NCBI GenBank assembly: GCA_002256245.1 | Contig: NKIU01000003.1 | Coordinates: forward strand, 124,001 to 188,000 | Length of the DNA stretch: 64,000 bases | Reading direction: 5' to 3' | Origin: Pseudorhodobacter sp. PARRP1 | GTDB lineage: Bacteria; Pseudomonadota; Alphaproteobacteria; Rhodobacterales; Rhodobacteraceae | In this document: positions 19,583-27,317 of the stretch, in pieces | Position numbering within the stretch: position 1 is the first letter of the stretch | Layout: each line of letters opens with the position of its first letter | Notes under the pieces: generated by a model | The model's database searches: none | What the model was told of the DNA's origin: nothing | What the model saw: the letters and a program-made list of their open reading frames with translations, nothing else | Program-made: the position numbers and the translations under genes

Positions 19583-19802
19583 CCATTTGGCGAAGGCCAT
19601 CGCCTTCGCCATGCGCGACGAGGGGCGCTGCAACTGCCGGGCCTGAATGGCACGGCCAGCGCCCGACCCGCCGATGGCGGGCGCTTCTCGCCCGCCGGGT
19701 CGGGCGCTGGCCTTGTGGCGTGATGGCTGAAATGACTACAGGGTGAAACCGCCCCCGCGGGCGGGAAAACGCGATGCGTTTTCTGCTTCCGCCCGGACTA
19801 AG
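19583..19802 (-). repeat. Structured intergenic repeat, copy C (inverted)
   Basis: Third copy, in the opposite orientation to A and B. Read on the plus strand it begins CCATTTGGCGAAGGCCATCG, then the large hairpin at 19654-19712 with the same nested CGCCCGCC core, then TGACTACAGGG, the palindromic AAAACGCGATGCGTTTT (19767-19783) and CCGCCCGGACTAAG. Fills the convergent gap between pabC and the M48 protease gene. Confidence 0.85.
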
Positions 19803-19833
19803 AGGCGCGCAACTGGGTGAACTTTGATCTGCC

Positions 19834-20577
19834 CTAGACGCCGCGCAGTTTGGCGACGACGGCGGCAACCAGCGCCTTGCGTTGCCGATTGGCGGGGTGG
19901 GTGCCGAGGAACTGATCACCGGGGTCGGGCAGGCGATCAAAAAAACCGGTGCCGCGGATGGGATCGTAGCCCGCGTGAAACGCGATTTCAGCGCCGACGG
20001 CATCGGCCTGCAATTCGTAATCCTTCGAGAACTGCCTTGTGGCAAGGCCTGCGCCAAGTTTCTGGGCCTGCTGCACCTCGTCCTGCCCGGCACCGGATGC
20101 GGCGGCAAGGATGCCGGCCATCATCGCGCCCGACAGCGCCGTTTGTTCCTGCTTAGGGATATGGCCCAGAATGTGATGTGCGGCCTCGTGGCCCAAGACG
20201 AAGGCGATCTCGTCGGCGTTGCGGGCGTCGGCGATCAGGGCGAGCGAGAAGGCGATGATCGGGCGGCCCGCCTTATCGACGGTCTGGAAGGCGTTCGGCG
20301 GCTGATTGGGGCGGTCGTCTATCACGATCTGAAAATCGCAGCGCTGGGCGATATGCTGGGCGCGGCAGTAAGCCTCGGCCACAGGTTCGACCCGCTGCAC
20401 CACGGTCAGAAAGTTGACGGCTGCGGCGCGCGATCCAAGCGCGCCCCCGGTGGCGGTGGGTTGGGTCAGCACCTGTGCGGCGCTGTCGGTCTGGCTGATG
20501 GGGGCGGCACCCGGCTGCACGCAGCCCGCGAGCAGCGCTGCCAGCACAATCCATCCTGCGTTCCGTATCATCGCCAT
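19834..20577 (-). CDS. M48-family metalloprotease lipoprotein
   Basis: Envelope zinc protease, probably in periplasmic protein quality control. 247 residues: signal peptide with lipobox LAALLAGC (Cys near residue 20), then a peptidase domain with the zinc motif GHEAAHHILGH near 129 and the downstream glutamate region YELQADAVGAEI near 187; C-terminal GTHPANRQR is also typical. Two in-frame ATGs (20577 and 20571) are equally usable. Similar small M48 lipoproteins (LoiP/YcaL type) act on outer-membrane assembly, which is the likely setting here. Confidence 0.88.
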   Translation of the reverse strand: MAMIRNAGWIVLAALLAGCVQPGAAPISQTDSAAQVLTQPTATGGALGSRAAAVNFLTVVQRVEPVAEAYCRAQHIAQRCDFQIVIDDRPNQPPNAFQTVDKAGRPIIAFSLALIADARNADEIAFVLGHEAAHHILGHIPKQEQTALSGAMMAGILAAASGAGQDEVQQAQKLGAGLATRQFSKDYELQADAVGAEIAFHAGYDPIRGTGFFDRLPDPGDQFLGTHPANRQRKALVAAVVAKLRGV

Positions 20578-20743
20578 CGCCTTCGCCGCTGCCCTATACT
20601 GCCCATATCAAACCAGCGGCGGTTTCATAGCCCCTGTCTGCGCGCGCGGTCTGCACTTTCACTTGAACGTGGCACGGATGCTTGACCCTGCCGGAAATGA
20701 AGGCTCATCTGGGCAGCAGTTGATCCGGCAGAGGAGCCTTGCA

Positions 20744-20989
20744 ATGTTCACCATCGAGCATGAATTCGACGCCACCGTGATCACCTTGGTGGATGAGGGC
20801 GAGCCCGAGAGCCCGCTGCAGGAGGACATCACGATTGAGGCTTATGCCGAATGTGTGGTGCTGCGGCAGTTGGACCCGATGACCGAAGAAGAGGTCGCGA
20901 TCACGCTGTCGATGGGGCAGTTGCGCGATCTGGCGGCGGCGCTGGATTTGCCCGAGGGCAGCTACCGGATCGAGCCCAAGCCGCGTTAA
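20744..20989 (+). CDS. Small conserved protein, unknown
   Basis: 81 residues starting at the ATG that follows GAGGAG (20731-20736). Acidic, soluble, ends LPEGSYRIEPKPR; no known domain recognised. A longer open frame from 20414 runs antisense through the M48 gene and is rejected. Its stop codon is shared antisense with the stop of the convergent DUF167 gene (TTAA at 20986-20989). Resembles small proteins conserved among Rhodobacterales, function unknown. Confidence 0.75.
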   Translation: MFTIEHEFDATVITLVDEGEPESPLQEDITIEAYAECVVLRQLDPMTEEEVAITLSMGQLRDLAAALDLPEGSYRIEPKPR

Positions 20990-21240
20990 TCCAGCCGGAA
21001 CACCTTGTCGCGCGAAATGGCACCGCGCAGCAGGGTCAGCCGGGATTTGGCGACGCCAAGCGCATGGGCAAGGGTTTCGGCGACAGCGGCGGTGGCGCGG
21101 CCATCTTCGGGCGCTGCGGTGACGCTGATCTTGATTACGTCGCCTTCGCGCGTGATGCTGTTGCGGCGGGCGCGGGGGGTGACTTTGCAGGCAAATTCTG
21201 CCCCCGGAACCGCTTGTGTTGACCATTCGCCTTTTTGCAT
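20986..21240 (-). CDS. DUF167 (YggU) family protein
   Basis: 84 residues from MQKGEWSTQAVPGAEF. The DUF167 signature is clear: CKVTPRARRNSI, VSVTAAPEDGRATAAV-like segment (KISVTAAPEDGRATAAV) and KSRLTLLRGAISRDK. Biochemical role unknown in the family. Convergent with the small gene at 20744, overlapping it by four bases at the stops. Confidence 0.88.
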   Translation of the reverse strand: MQKGEWSTQAVPGAEFACKVTPRARRNSITREGDVIKISVTAAPEDGRATAAVAETLAHALGVAKSRLTLLRGAISRDKVFRLD

Positions 21241-21329
21241 GGCGGCAGAGTGCAGAACGGCCAGCGAAAGGACAAGCCCACTTGACGCGGCGGGGCCAGA
21301 GCGCCACCTGTGACGCAAAGGAGCGCTTT

Positions 21330-21893
21330 ATGACCCAAGACGCATTCGGTTTTCTGCAATCGCGGCAATCGCAACCGGCCAAGCTGTTCAAGGGCCCGGT
21401 GCCAGAGCGTGCGGAACTGTTGGAGATTCTGACGGCGGCGGCGCGTGTGCCCGACCATGGCAAGCTGGAGCCTTGGCGGCTGGTGGTGCTGGACAAGCCT
21501 GCGATGCAGCGCTTGGCCGATCTGGCCGAGGCACGCGCGCGGGCGCTGGGCGGCGACGCCGAGAAGATCGCCAAGGGGCGCGGGCAGTTCGATCTGGGGC
21601 AGCTCGCGGTGGTGGTGATCTCATCCCCCAAGCCGTCCGAGAAAATCCCGGTGTGGGAACAGGTTCTGTCGGCAGGTGCGCTGTGTCTGGGTGTGGTTAA
21701 TGCGGCTTTGGCAAAGGGCTGGGGGGCAAATTGGCTGTCGGGTTGGCCCTCGCATGATCCGGTGTTCGCGGCAGAAGGTTTGGGCTGTGTGGGCGACGAG
21801 CGGGTGGCGGGGATTGTGCATATCGGCACGGTGGTGACGCCGGTCGCGGACCGTCCGCGCCCTGATCTGGCCAAGTTGATCACTTGGGCCTGA
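21330..21893 (+). CDS. Nitroreductase-family protein (YdjA-like)
   Basis: FMN-dependent NAD(P)H oxidoreductase fold, 187 residues. AAGGAG at 21318-21323 fixes the ATG at 21330 (MTQDAFGFLQSRQSQPAKLF). Typical motifs: SRQS at the FMN-phosphate site, AARVPDHGKLEPWRLVVL near 40, and GWGANWLSGWPSHDP near 130. Size fits the short YdjA-type nitroreductases. Natural substrate cannot be predicted. Confidence 0.9.
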   Translation: MTQDAFGFLQSRQSQPAKLFKGPVPERAELLEILTAAARVPDHGKLEPWRLVVLDKPAMQRLADLAEARARALGGDAEKIAKGRGQFDLGQLAVVVISSPKPSEKIPVWEQVLSAGALCLGVVNAALAKGWGANWLSGWPSHDPVFAAEGLGCVGDERVAGIVHIGTVVTPVADRPRPDLAKLITWA

Positions 21894-21951
21894 CCAGACA
21901 GGCTATATCAGATCGGCTTGAGGCGTTGTTGGGCAGACAAGGGGCGCGTGG

Positions 21952-22641
21952 ATGATTTTCGGTGATTTCGCCAAGGCGCTTGGCCAGCTTGGCGACGGGC
22001 GCTTTCTGCGGGTGATGCTGCTGGGGATTGCCCTTGCGGCGGCGCTGCTGACCGGGGCTTATGCAGGCTTGCTGTGGGTGATTGAGACCTTTACGCCCGG
22101 CAGTATCAACATCCCGTTCGTGGGGCCGGTGGGGGGCTTGGACACCTTGCTCAGTTGGGGTTCGGTTCTGTTGATGATCGTGCTGTCGATCTTTCTGATG
22201 ATACCGGTGGCTTCGGCGTTTTCGGGCTTGTTTCTGGAGGATGTGGCGCAGGCGGTGGAGGAGAGGCACTATCCCGGCCTGCCCCCGGTGGCGCGGCAGC
22301 GCTTTGGCGATGTGGTGATTGATACCGCCAATTTCATCGGGCTTCTGCTGGCGCTGAACACGGTGGCGCTGTTGGCATATCCGTTTGCCGGGCCGTTCAG
22401 CCCGCTGATTTTCTGGGGGATGAACGGCTATCTGCTGGGGCGCGAGTATTTCACGCTGGTGGCCACGCGCAGGCTTGGCCGTGACGGTGCGCGCGCGATG
22501 CGCAAGGCTTACGGCATGCGGATCTGGGCGGCAGGGGTGCTGATGGCGGCCCCCCTATCGATTCCGCTGATCAATCTGGCGGTGCCGGTGCTGGGTGTTG
22601 CGACCTTCACCCATATGTTTCACCGGCTGAGCCGTCAGTAA
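21952..22641 (+). CDS. EI24-domain (CysZ-like) membrane protein
   Basis: 229 residues with four to six hydrophobic segments and the EI24/CysZ pattern (ALLLGLFLEDVAQAVEERHYPG-type loop, GREYFTLVATRRLG). CysZ proteins take up sulfate, but many EI24-domain proteins have no proven role, so sulfate transport is only a possibility. Starts at ATG 21952 after GGGGCGCGTGG. Ends overlapping the convergent DUF1467 gene by seven bases. Confidence 0.82.
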   Translation: MIFGDFAKALGQLGDGRFLRVMLLGIALAAALLTGAYAGLLWVIETFTPGSINIPFVGPVGGLDTLLSWGSVLLMIVLSIFLMIPVASAFSGLFLEDVAQAVEERHYPGLPPVARQRFGDVVIDTANFIGLLLALNTVALLAYPFAGPFSPLIFWGMNGYLLGREYFTLVATRRLGRDGARAMRKAYGMRIWAAGVLMAAPLSIPLINLAVPVLGVATFTHMFHRLSRQ

Positions 22642-22910
22642 CGGTTGGCCCAAAGACCGAACACGTCCATATCGGCGATGCCCCAGCGGCCCGAGGTGAT
22701 CAGCAGGTAAAGCACCGCGAAAATCACCAGCGAGATGACGGTCGTCAGCTTGGCCTTCGGCTTGATCATGGCTTCGGTCGGGGCCGAGCGTGGCGTGCCG
22801 GGTTCGACCTGCCCGCTTTGAGCCTGGCTTTGGAAGCGCATCGGCAGCACGCAAAAGAACACCATGAACCAGGTGACAGAAAACAGCACCAAGGCGGCGG
22901 TGATGGTCAT
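22635..22910 (-). CDS. DUF1467 family membrane protein
   Basis: 91 residues, two transmembrane helices (residues ~4-24 and ~58-74) and the family-typical N-terminus MTITAALVLFSVTWFMVFFCVLP. Its ATG overlaps the TGA of the upstream epimerase gene as ATGA (22907-22910), indicating translational coupling. The mce-DUF1467 pairing is common in alphaproteobacteria; function of DUF1467 is unknown. Confidence 0.9.
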   Translation of the reverse strand: MTITAALVLFSVTWFMVFFCVLPMRFQSQAQSGQVEPGTPRSAPTEAMIKPKAKLTTVISLVIFAVLYLLITSGRWGIADMDVFGLWANRY

Positions 22911-23311
22911 GTTTGCTCCAATTCTACCAAACAGCCGTTGAAGTCTTTCGGGTGCAAAAACAGCACCGGTTTGCCATGCGCGCCGATCTTCGGCTCTCCC
23001 GAGCCAAGCACCCGCGCGCCGCTGGCCTGAAGATGATCACGCGCCGCCAGAATGTCATCCACCTCGTAGCAGATATGATGGATGCCGCCTGCGGGGTTTT
23101 TTTCCAGAAAGCCCCTGATCGGGCTGGCATCGCCCAAGGGATACAGCAGTTCGATCTTGGTGTTGGGCAATTCGATGAAAATCACGGTGACGCCGTGGTC
23201 AGGCTCGTCCTGAGGGGGGCCGACTTTGGCACCCAAGGTGTTGCGGTATTGATCTGCGGCGGCGGTCAGGTCCGGCACGGCTATTGCGACATGGTTCAGG
23301 CGGCCAATCAT
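22907..23311 (-). CDS. mce: Methylmalonyl-CoA epimerase
   Basis: Interconverts (R)- and (S)-methylmalonyl-CoA in propionyl-CoA degradation and the ethylmalonyl-CoA pathway. 134 residues of the VOC fold, beginning MIGRLNHVAIAVPDLTAA (metal His) with further ligands in GGIHHICYEVDDI and the C-terminal NGCLVELEQ (Glu). Length matches the family. The longer frame to 23584 is upstream sequence. Coupled to DUF1467. Confidence 0.92.
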   Translation of the reverse strand: MIGRLNHVAIAVPDLTAAADQYRNTLGAKVGPPQDEPDHGVTVIFIELPNTKIELLYPLGDASPIRGFLEKNPAGGIHHICYEVDDILAARDHLQASGARVLGSGEPKIGAHGKPVLFLHPKDFNGCLVELEQT

Positions 23312-23486
23312 CGGCAAGGCTCCTTCCTTGGGCTGTGCAGGGGTTATGGCGGCAGCGGGGCAGACGGGCAAGGGGAAGTGCTGTCGCAGGCAAGCGCGAA
23401 AAATTGACGCGGCGCGGGTGGCGTTTACGGTTTGTGAACCAAAGTCGTGGAAGACTGGTGCCCTAGCCATCAGCCACAGGTGCGCC

Positions 23487-24230
23487 ATGACCGATCCGCT
23501 TGCCCAAGACCCCCCGCTGCCGCCGGGTTTCGCGTTGCCCAGTCTGTCCGCGGCCGAGCATTTGCCGCTGCACGGCGTGACCATTCTGGTGGTGGAAGAC
23601 AGCCGCTATGCCTGCGAGGCCTTGCGTTTGATGAGCCAGCGCGCCGGTGCGCGGTTGCGCAGGGCCGATACGCTGGCGGCGGCGCGGGCGCATCTGCGGG
23701 TGTATCGCCCGGATGTGGTGATCATCGACCTTGGCCTGCCGGATGGCCGGGGTGAGTCGTTGATCCGCGAGCTTGCGATGGCACGCCAGCGCCCGCTTGC
23801 GGTGCTTGGCACATCGGGCAACCTTGAGGGGCGCGGATCGGCGCTTGCCGCCGGGGCGGAAGGGTTTCTTGAAAAGCCGTTGAACAGCTATGCGCGGTTT
23901 TGCACCCTGCTGCGGCAGTTCTTACCCGGCCTTGCGCCTGCGGTGGTCGAGGATTCGGTGATTTGCCCCGACCCGCTGGCGTTGCAGGATGATTTGACGC
24001 GCGCCGCCGCCGCCCTGTCGGCAGAGCCGGATGCACAGGACCGCCGCTATCTGACCGGGTTTGTCATCGGCGTGGCGCATCATGCGCATGACGCGGCACT
24101 GGAACGGGCGGCAAATGCGGCCGTGCTGCCAAATGGCGGCGGGCTGGAGCAGTTGCGTGGCTTGCTCGATAAGCGGCTGGCGGTGACAAGTATGACCACG
24201 GCCTTTGCCGCCAAGCCCGAGGCGGTCTGA
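23487..24230 (+). CDS. Response regulator with receiver domain
   Basis: 247 residues. The receiver domain spans residues ~30-150: ILVVEDSRYA supplies the acidic pair, VVIIDLGLPDGRGE the phosphoacceptor Asp (near 77), LGTSGN the Ser/Thr and FLEKPLN the Lys. The C-terminal ~95 residues are helical (DPLALQDDLTRAAAALS, FVIGVAHHAHDAALE) and match no DNA-binding output domain, so it may act through protein contacts. The ATG at 23487 gives the natural start; the longer frame from 23328 overlaps the promoter region of mce. Confidence 0.85.
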   Translation: MTDPLAQDPPLPPGFALPSLSAAEHLPLHGVTILVVEDSRYACEALRLMSQRAGARLRRADTLAAARAHLRVYRPDVVIIDLGLPDGRGESLIRELAMARQRPLAVLGTSGNLEGRGSALAAGAEGFLEKPLNSYARFCTLLRQFLPGLAPAVVEDSVICPDPLALQDDLTRAAAALSAEPDAQDRRYLTGFVIGVAHHAHDAALERAANAAVLPNGGGLEQLRGLLDKRLAVTSMTTAFAAKPEAV

Positions 24231-24338
24231 CCCGGCATGGCCCCGCAATCACCACGCCTTTGGCCGAACTGCAGCACGGTTTCGCCCCAATCGGCAGGCA
24301 AAACCCCGGCATCATCCAAGGCACGAAAGGCCCACACC

Positions 24339-24506
24339 ATGACAGCCAAACAGCGGTTTCTGCGCGACGAATCGGGTGCGGTTTTTGCCGAATGGGTGGT
24401 GATGACAGCCGTTGTGGTCACGATTGGTCTGGTGGCGCTGACGGCTTGGCGGGGCGATGCGGTGCGCGCCGACAATGACGCGGCGGTGCTGACGACCGGC
24501 GTTTGA
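24339..24506 (+). CDS. Small Flp/TadE-like pilin-type protein
   Basis: 55 residues with the form of a type IVb (Flp) prepilin: a short charged leader ending in DESG, then AVFAEWVVMTAVVVTIGLVAL, with Glu at position +5 after the presumed cleavage glycine and one hydrophobic helix. GAAAGG precedes the ATG. No tad/cpa assembly genes are in the window, so a separate locus would have to export it. It follows the response regulator by 108 bases on the same strand. Confidence 0.7.
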   Translation: MTAKQRFLRDESGAVFAEWVVMTAVVVTIGLVALTAWRGDAVRADNDAAVLTTGV

Positions 24507-24532
24507 ACTCCTCGGTAGCCTAAATTGGTGCC

Positions 24533-25768
24533 CTAAAGCAGAATGCGGGGGTCTTTGCCCATCTGAAGGCCGGGGAACACCGTGTTTTCCAGCAGGCTTT
24601 GGTCGATCCCGTAAAGGCCACGGATGGTGTGCGCAGCCCAGGCCCGCACATCGGTTGTGGGCATAAGATCGCGGCGTTCGTAAAGATTGGCCTCGGACAG
24701 CCCCGGCCAATCGCCGTAGATCTTGCCGCCGTTCAGCGCACCGCCCGCCATGACCATCACACCACCCGTGCCATGATCTGTGCCAGCCGTGCCATTCTCA
24801 CGCGCGGTGCGGCCAAATTCCGTCATCGCCAGCAGCACGGTTTTGCCCCAGACCTGCGCGCCCAATCCGGTTTGCAGCCGCAGAATCGCATATTGCAGGC
24901 GGGCCAAAGATTTCGACAAACCTCCGGCCTGACCGCGATGGGTGTCCCATCCGCTCATCGAAAAAGCCGCAATCCGGGCGTCTTGCCGCAGCTTTCCGGC
25001 GGCGTAATCCACCAGTTGCTCGACATCCTGCACCTTCAGGCCCGCCATTTGCGACGGGTCTGCCGCCATCATCTCCATATCGCCATTGCCCGCATCGGCC
25101 AGTTCCATCGCCTCTTGCGAGGCGGCGTGGAACAACGGGTCGGACTCATACACGCGATCAAACAGCAAACGGGCTTGGGGTGTCAGCAAAAGCGTGGTTT
25201 CGGGCGACCAGTTGCGCACCTCGGCCGGGCCTTCCAGCAGCGGCATCGCGACCTGACCGATGGAATAGGCGGTTTCCGAGGTCAGGCCGTCCTGGGTTTG
25301 CAACAGGCGGTTCAGCCAGCCATCCTTGACCTGATTAAGCGGCACATCCATGCCGGTGCCGGCCTCGAGCATGTCCTGGCCTACGAAATGGCTGCGCTTG
25401 TCGCGGTAGGGCGTCGAGGTGGCATGGACAAAGCCCAACTGGCCCTTGTTCCACAGCGGCATCAGATCGCCCATCGCCGGGTGCAGCCTGAAAAAGCCAT
25501 CCAGATCAGTGGCCTGCGGGTTCAACAGCGTCGGGCGCAGGGCTGCATAATCGGCGTCGCCCTGCGGCTGGACCACGTCCAGACCATCCATCGCGCCGCG
25601 CAGGATGATCACCACCAGACGGTGATCGCCCAAGGGCCGCCCGCCGTTTGCCCCAGCCATTGTCACGGTGGTCAGCATCGGATGCGCTGCAACCGAACAT
25701 CCCAGCACACCGCCCAATCCGCGCAGAAAACCCCGTCTGTCCAAAGACCCTGCCATGGCGCCCCTCAT
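24533..25768 (-). CDS. DUF1501 protein, Tat-exported
   Basis: 411 residues in the DUF1501 family (alkaline-phosphatase-like sulfatase relatives). The N-terminus MRGAMAGSLDRRGFLRGLGG carries a twin-arginine motif (DRRGFLRG) and an Ala-rich hydrophobic segment, so export folded by Tat is likely. Other family features: LVVIILRGAMDGLDVVQP, SGWDTHRGQ, TEFGRTARENGTAGTDHG. Starts with ATGA overlap on the end of the DUF1800 gene, the usual tandem pair. The role in the envelope is unknown. Confidence 0.88.
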   Translation of the reverse strand: MRGAMAGSLDRRGFLRGLGGVLGCSVAAHPMLTTVTMAGANGGRPLGDHRLVVIILRGAMDGLDVVQPQGDADYAALRPTLLNPQATDLDGFFRLHPAMGDLMPLWNKGQLGFVHATSTPYRDKRSHFVGQDMLEAGTGMDVPLNQVKDGWLNRLLQTQDGLTSETAYSIGQVAMPLLEGPAEVRNWSPETTLLLTPQARLLFDRVYESDPLFHAASQEAMELADAGNGDMEMMAADPSQMAGLKVQDVEQLVDYAAGKLRQDARIAAFSMSGWDTHRGQAGGLSKSLARLQYAILRLQTGLGAQVWGKTVLLAMTEFGRTARENGTAGTDHGTGGVMVMAGGALNGGKIYGDWPGLSEANLYERRDLMPTTDVRAWAAHTIRGLYGIDQSLLENTVFPGLQMGKDPRILL

Positions 25769-27120
25769 CTGCGGTTGAATTCGGCGGAGGCCAGCACAAG
25801 CCCTACGCCTTGCGTGATATCTTCGGCCCGTGCGGCACCCCAAAGCAGCGCCTCACTGGCGCGGTCGGCAAGGCAGGATTGGGCCAAGGCAACCGGATCG
25901 GGCAGCGGTTCGACCAACCGGGGCGGCACGCGCATCGCCCAAGTGATGCGGCGCGCAAGGCCTTGCGGTGTGATCCATTCCTCGGCAGCTTCCTCAAAGC
26001 CGTTGGGGCCCGAGGGCCGCTTGAACGGCTGGCCCATGCCCGCCATTGCAGCCAGGATTTGGCCGCGAAATTCCTTGTAGGGCATTTGTTGAAGCTGCGC
26101 GCCGGTAACCCCCAAGGCGCGCAGAGAAGCGACCAGAAAATCAAAGGGTTGGCGCGCCTTTTCGGTCGTCTGCGTCCATGCTGCCGGGTGGTTCAGCAGG
26201 GCTGTGTAGGTTGCCATCAGATCGCCGCCCGAGCCGTTGTAGGCGGCAGCCACGGCTTGCACGAGATCGGGGCTGGGGGTGTCAGAGACGAAATGCACAG
26301 CCAGTTTGCGCGCCAGATGCTGGCCCGTCGCAGGTTGAAGGGCAAGATCGCGCAGGGCTGCGCGGATATTCTCGATCCCGCCAGCATCATAGGTTTTGCC
26401 CAGCAAGACGCGCGGCCCCGGTTCGGCCCGGCGCGGCTGAAATTCCATCACCAGATCAGGATTGAGCGTCAGACCGGCAAGGATTTTCGCCATTTCGGTC
26501 ACATCCGACTGCGTGTAATCGGCGCCCACCCCCAAACTGTGCAACTCAATCACCTCGCGCGCGAGGTTCTCATTCAAACCTTTGCCCTGGTTTTTCCCCA
26601 GACGCGAATTGGGCCCGATGGAACTTGACTGATCGAGATAGCTGAGCATGGCCGGATGCAGCGTGGCTGCGGTCAGCAGATCGGCGAAGGTGCCGGTCAG
26701 GTGCGGGCGAATTGCCTCGTCCACGATGCTGTAGGGGAACAGTGATTCAAGCTGACGCTTGGCGATGACCGAAAAATGATCGGCCCAGAAGGTTGTCAGG
26801 CGCTCGCGAAAGCCGTCGGCACTGTCGAGCGCGCGGGCAAATGTGATTTTCACGGCCTCTTGTGCGGCATCGTTGAAGCCTTGCAGCAGCGCGTCGCGTC
26901 GTGGGATTTTGGCGATGTCTTTTTTGCCTGTTTTCTGAATCTCGCGCAATTCTTGCAGGTTGGGGATCAGATCGGCAGAGGCCACAGTGGGCGATGACTG
27001 CGCGGCAAGGTCGGGCCCCGCCAACAGCGCCAGAATGGTTTCGGGAGAGTCCGGAGCGCCCATCGGCAGCGGCAGGCCGTAGCCGAAACGGATCGCTGCA
27101 AGGGTCGTTCGCTTTGACAT
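25765..27120 (-). CDS. DUF1800 protein
   Basis: 451 residues, DUF1800 family. Recognisable segments: AAIRFGYGLP at the N-terminus, FWADHFSVIAKRQ, NENLAREVIELHSLGVG near 195, TEMAKILAGLT, and HPAAWTQTTEKARQPFDFLVASLRALG. No strong signal peptide is visible. Overlaps DUF1501 by four bases (ATGA), so the pair is translationally coupled; the family pair is widespread in bacteria, with no settled biochemical function. Confidence 0.88.
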   Translation of the reverse strand: MSKRTTLAAIRFGYGLPLPMGAPDSPETILALLAGPDLAAQSSPTVASADLIPNLQELREIQKTGKKDIAKIPRRDALLQGFNDAAQEAVKITFARALDSADGFRERLTTFWADHFSVIAKRQLESLFPYSIVDEAIRPHLTGTFADLLTAATLHPAMLSYLDQSSSIGPNSRLGKNQGKGLNENLAREVIELHSLGVGADYTQSDVTEMAKILAGLTLNPDLVMEFQPRRAEPGPRVLLGKTYDAGGIENIRAALRDLALQPATGQHLARKLAVHFVSDTPSPDLVQAVAAAYNGSGGDLMATYTALLNHPAAWTQTTEKARQPFDFLVASLRALGVTGAQLQQMPYKEFRGQILAAMAGMGQPFKRPSGPNGFEEAAEEWITPQGLARRITWAMRVPPRLVEPLPDPVALAQSCLADRASEALLWGAARAEDITQGVGLVLASAEFNRR

Positions 27121-27317
27121 TGCCTTAAGGCTCCAGATTTATGCGGCCGCGATCTGCCTGCGCACAGACATAAGCAAGCCATGCCGGATTACCACCGTCT
27201 GGATATCAAAAAGGCGGGATGCGCAGCCAGATTGCTGCGGCGCGGGCAGATCAAAGCGGAAACTTGCCAGTCGGGCCGTGGAAATGGCCCGCAGCGGCGG
27301 GCCATCCGCTTTCGCGA

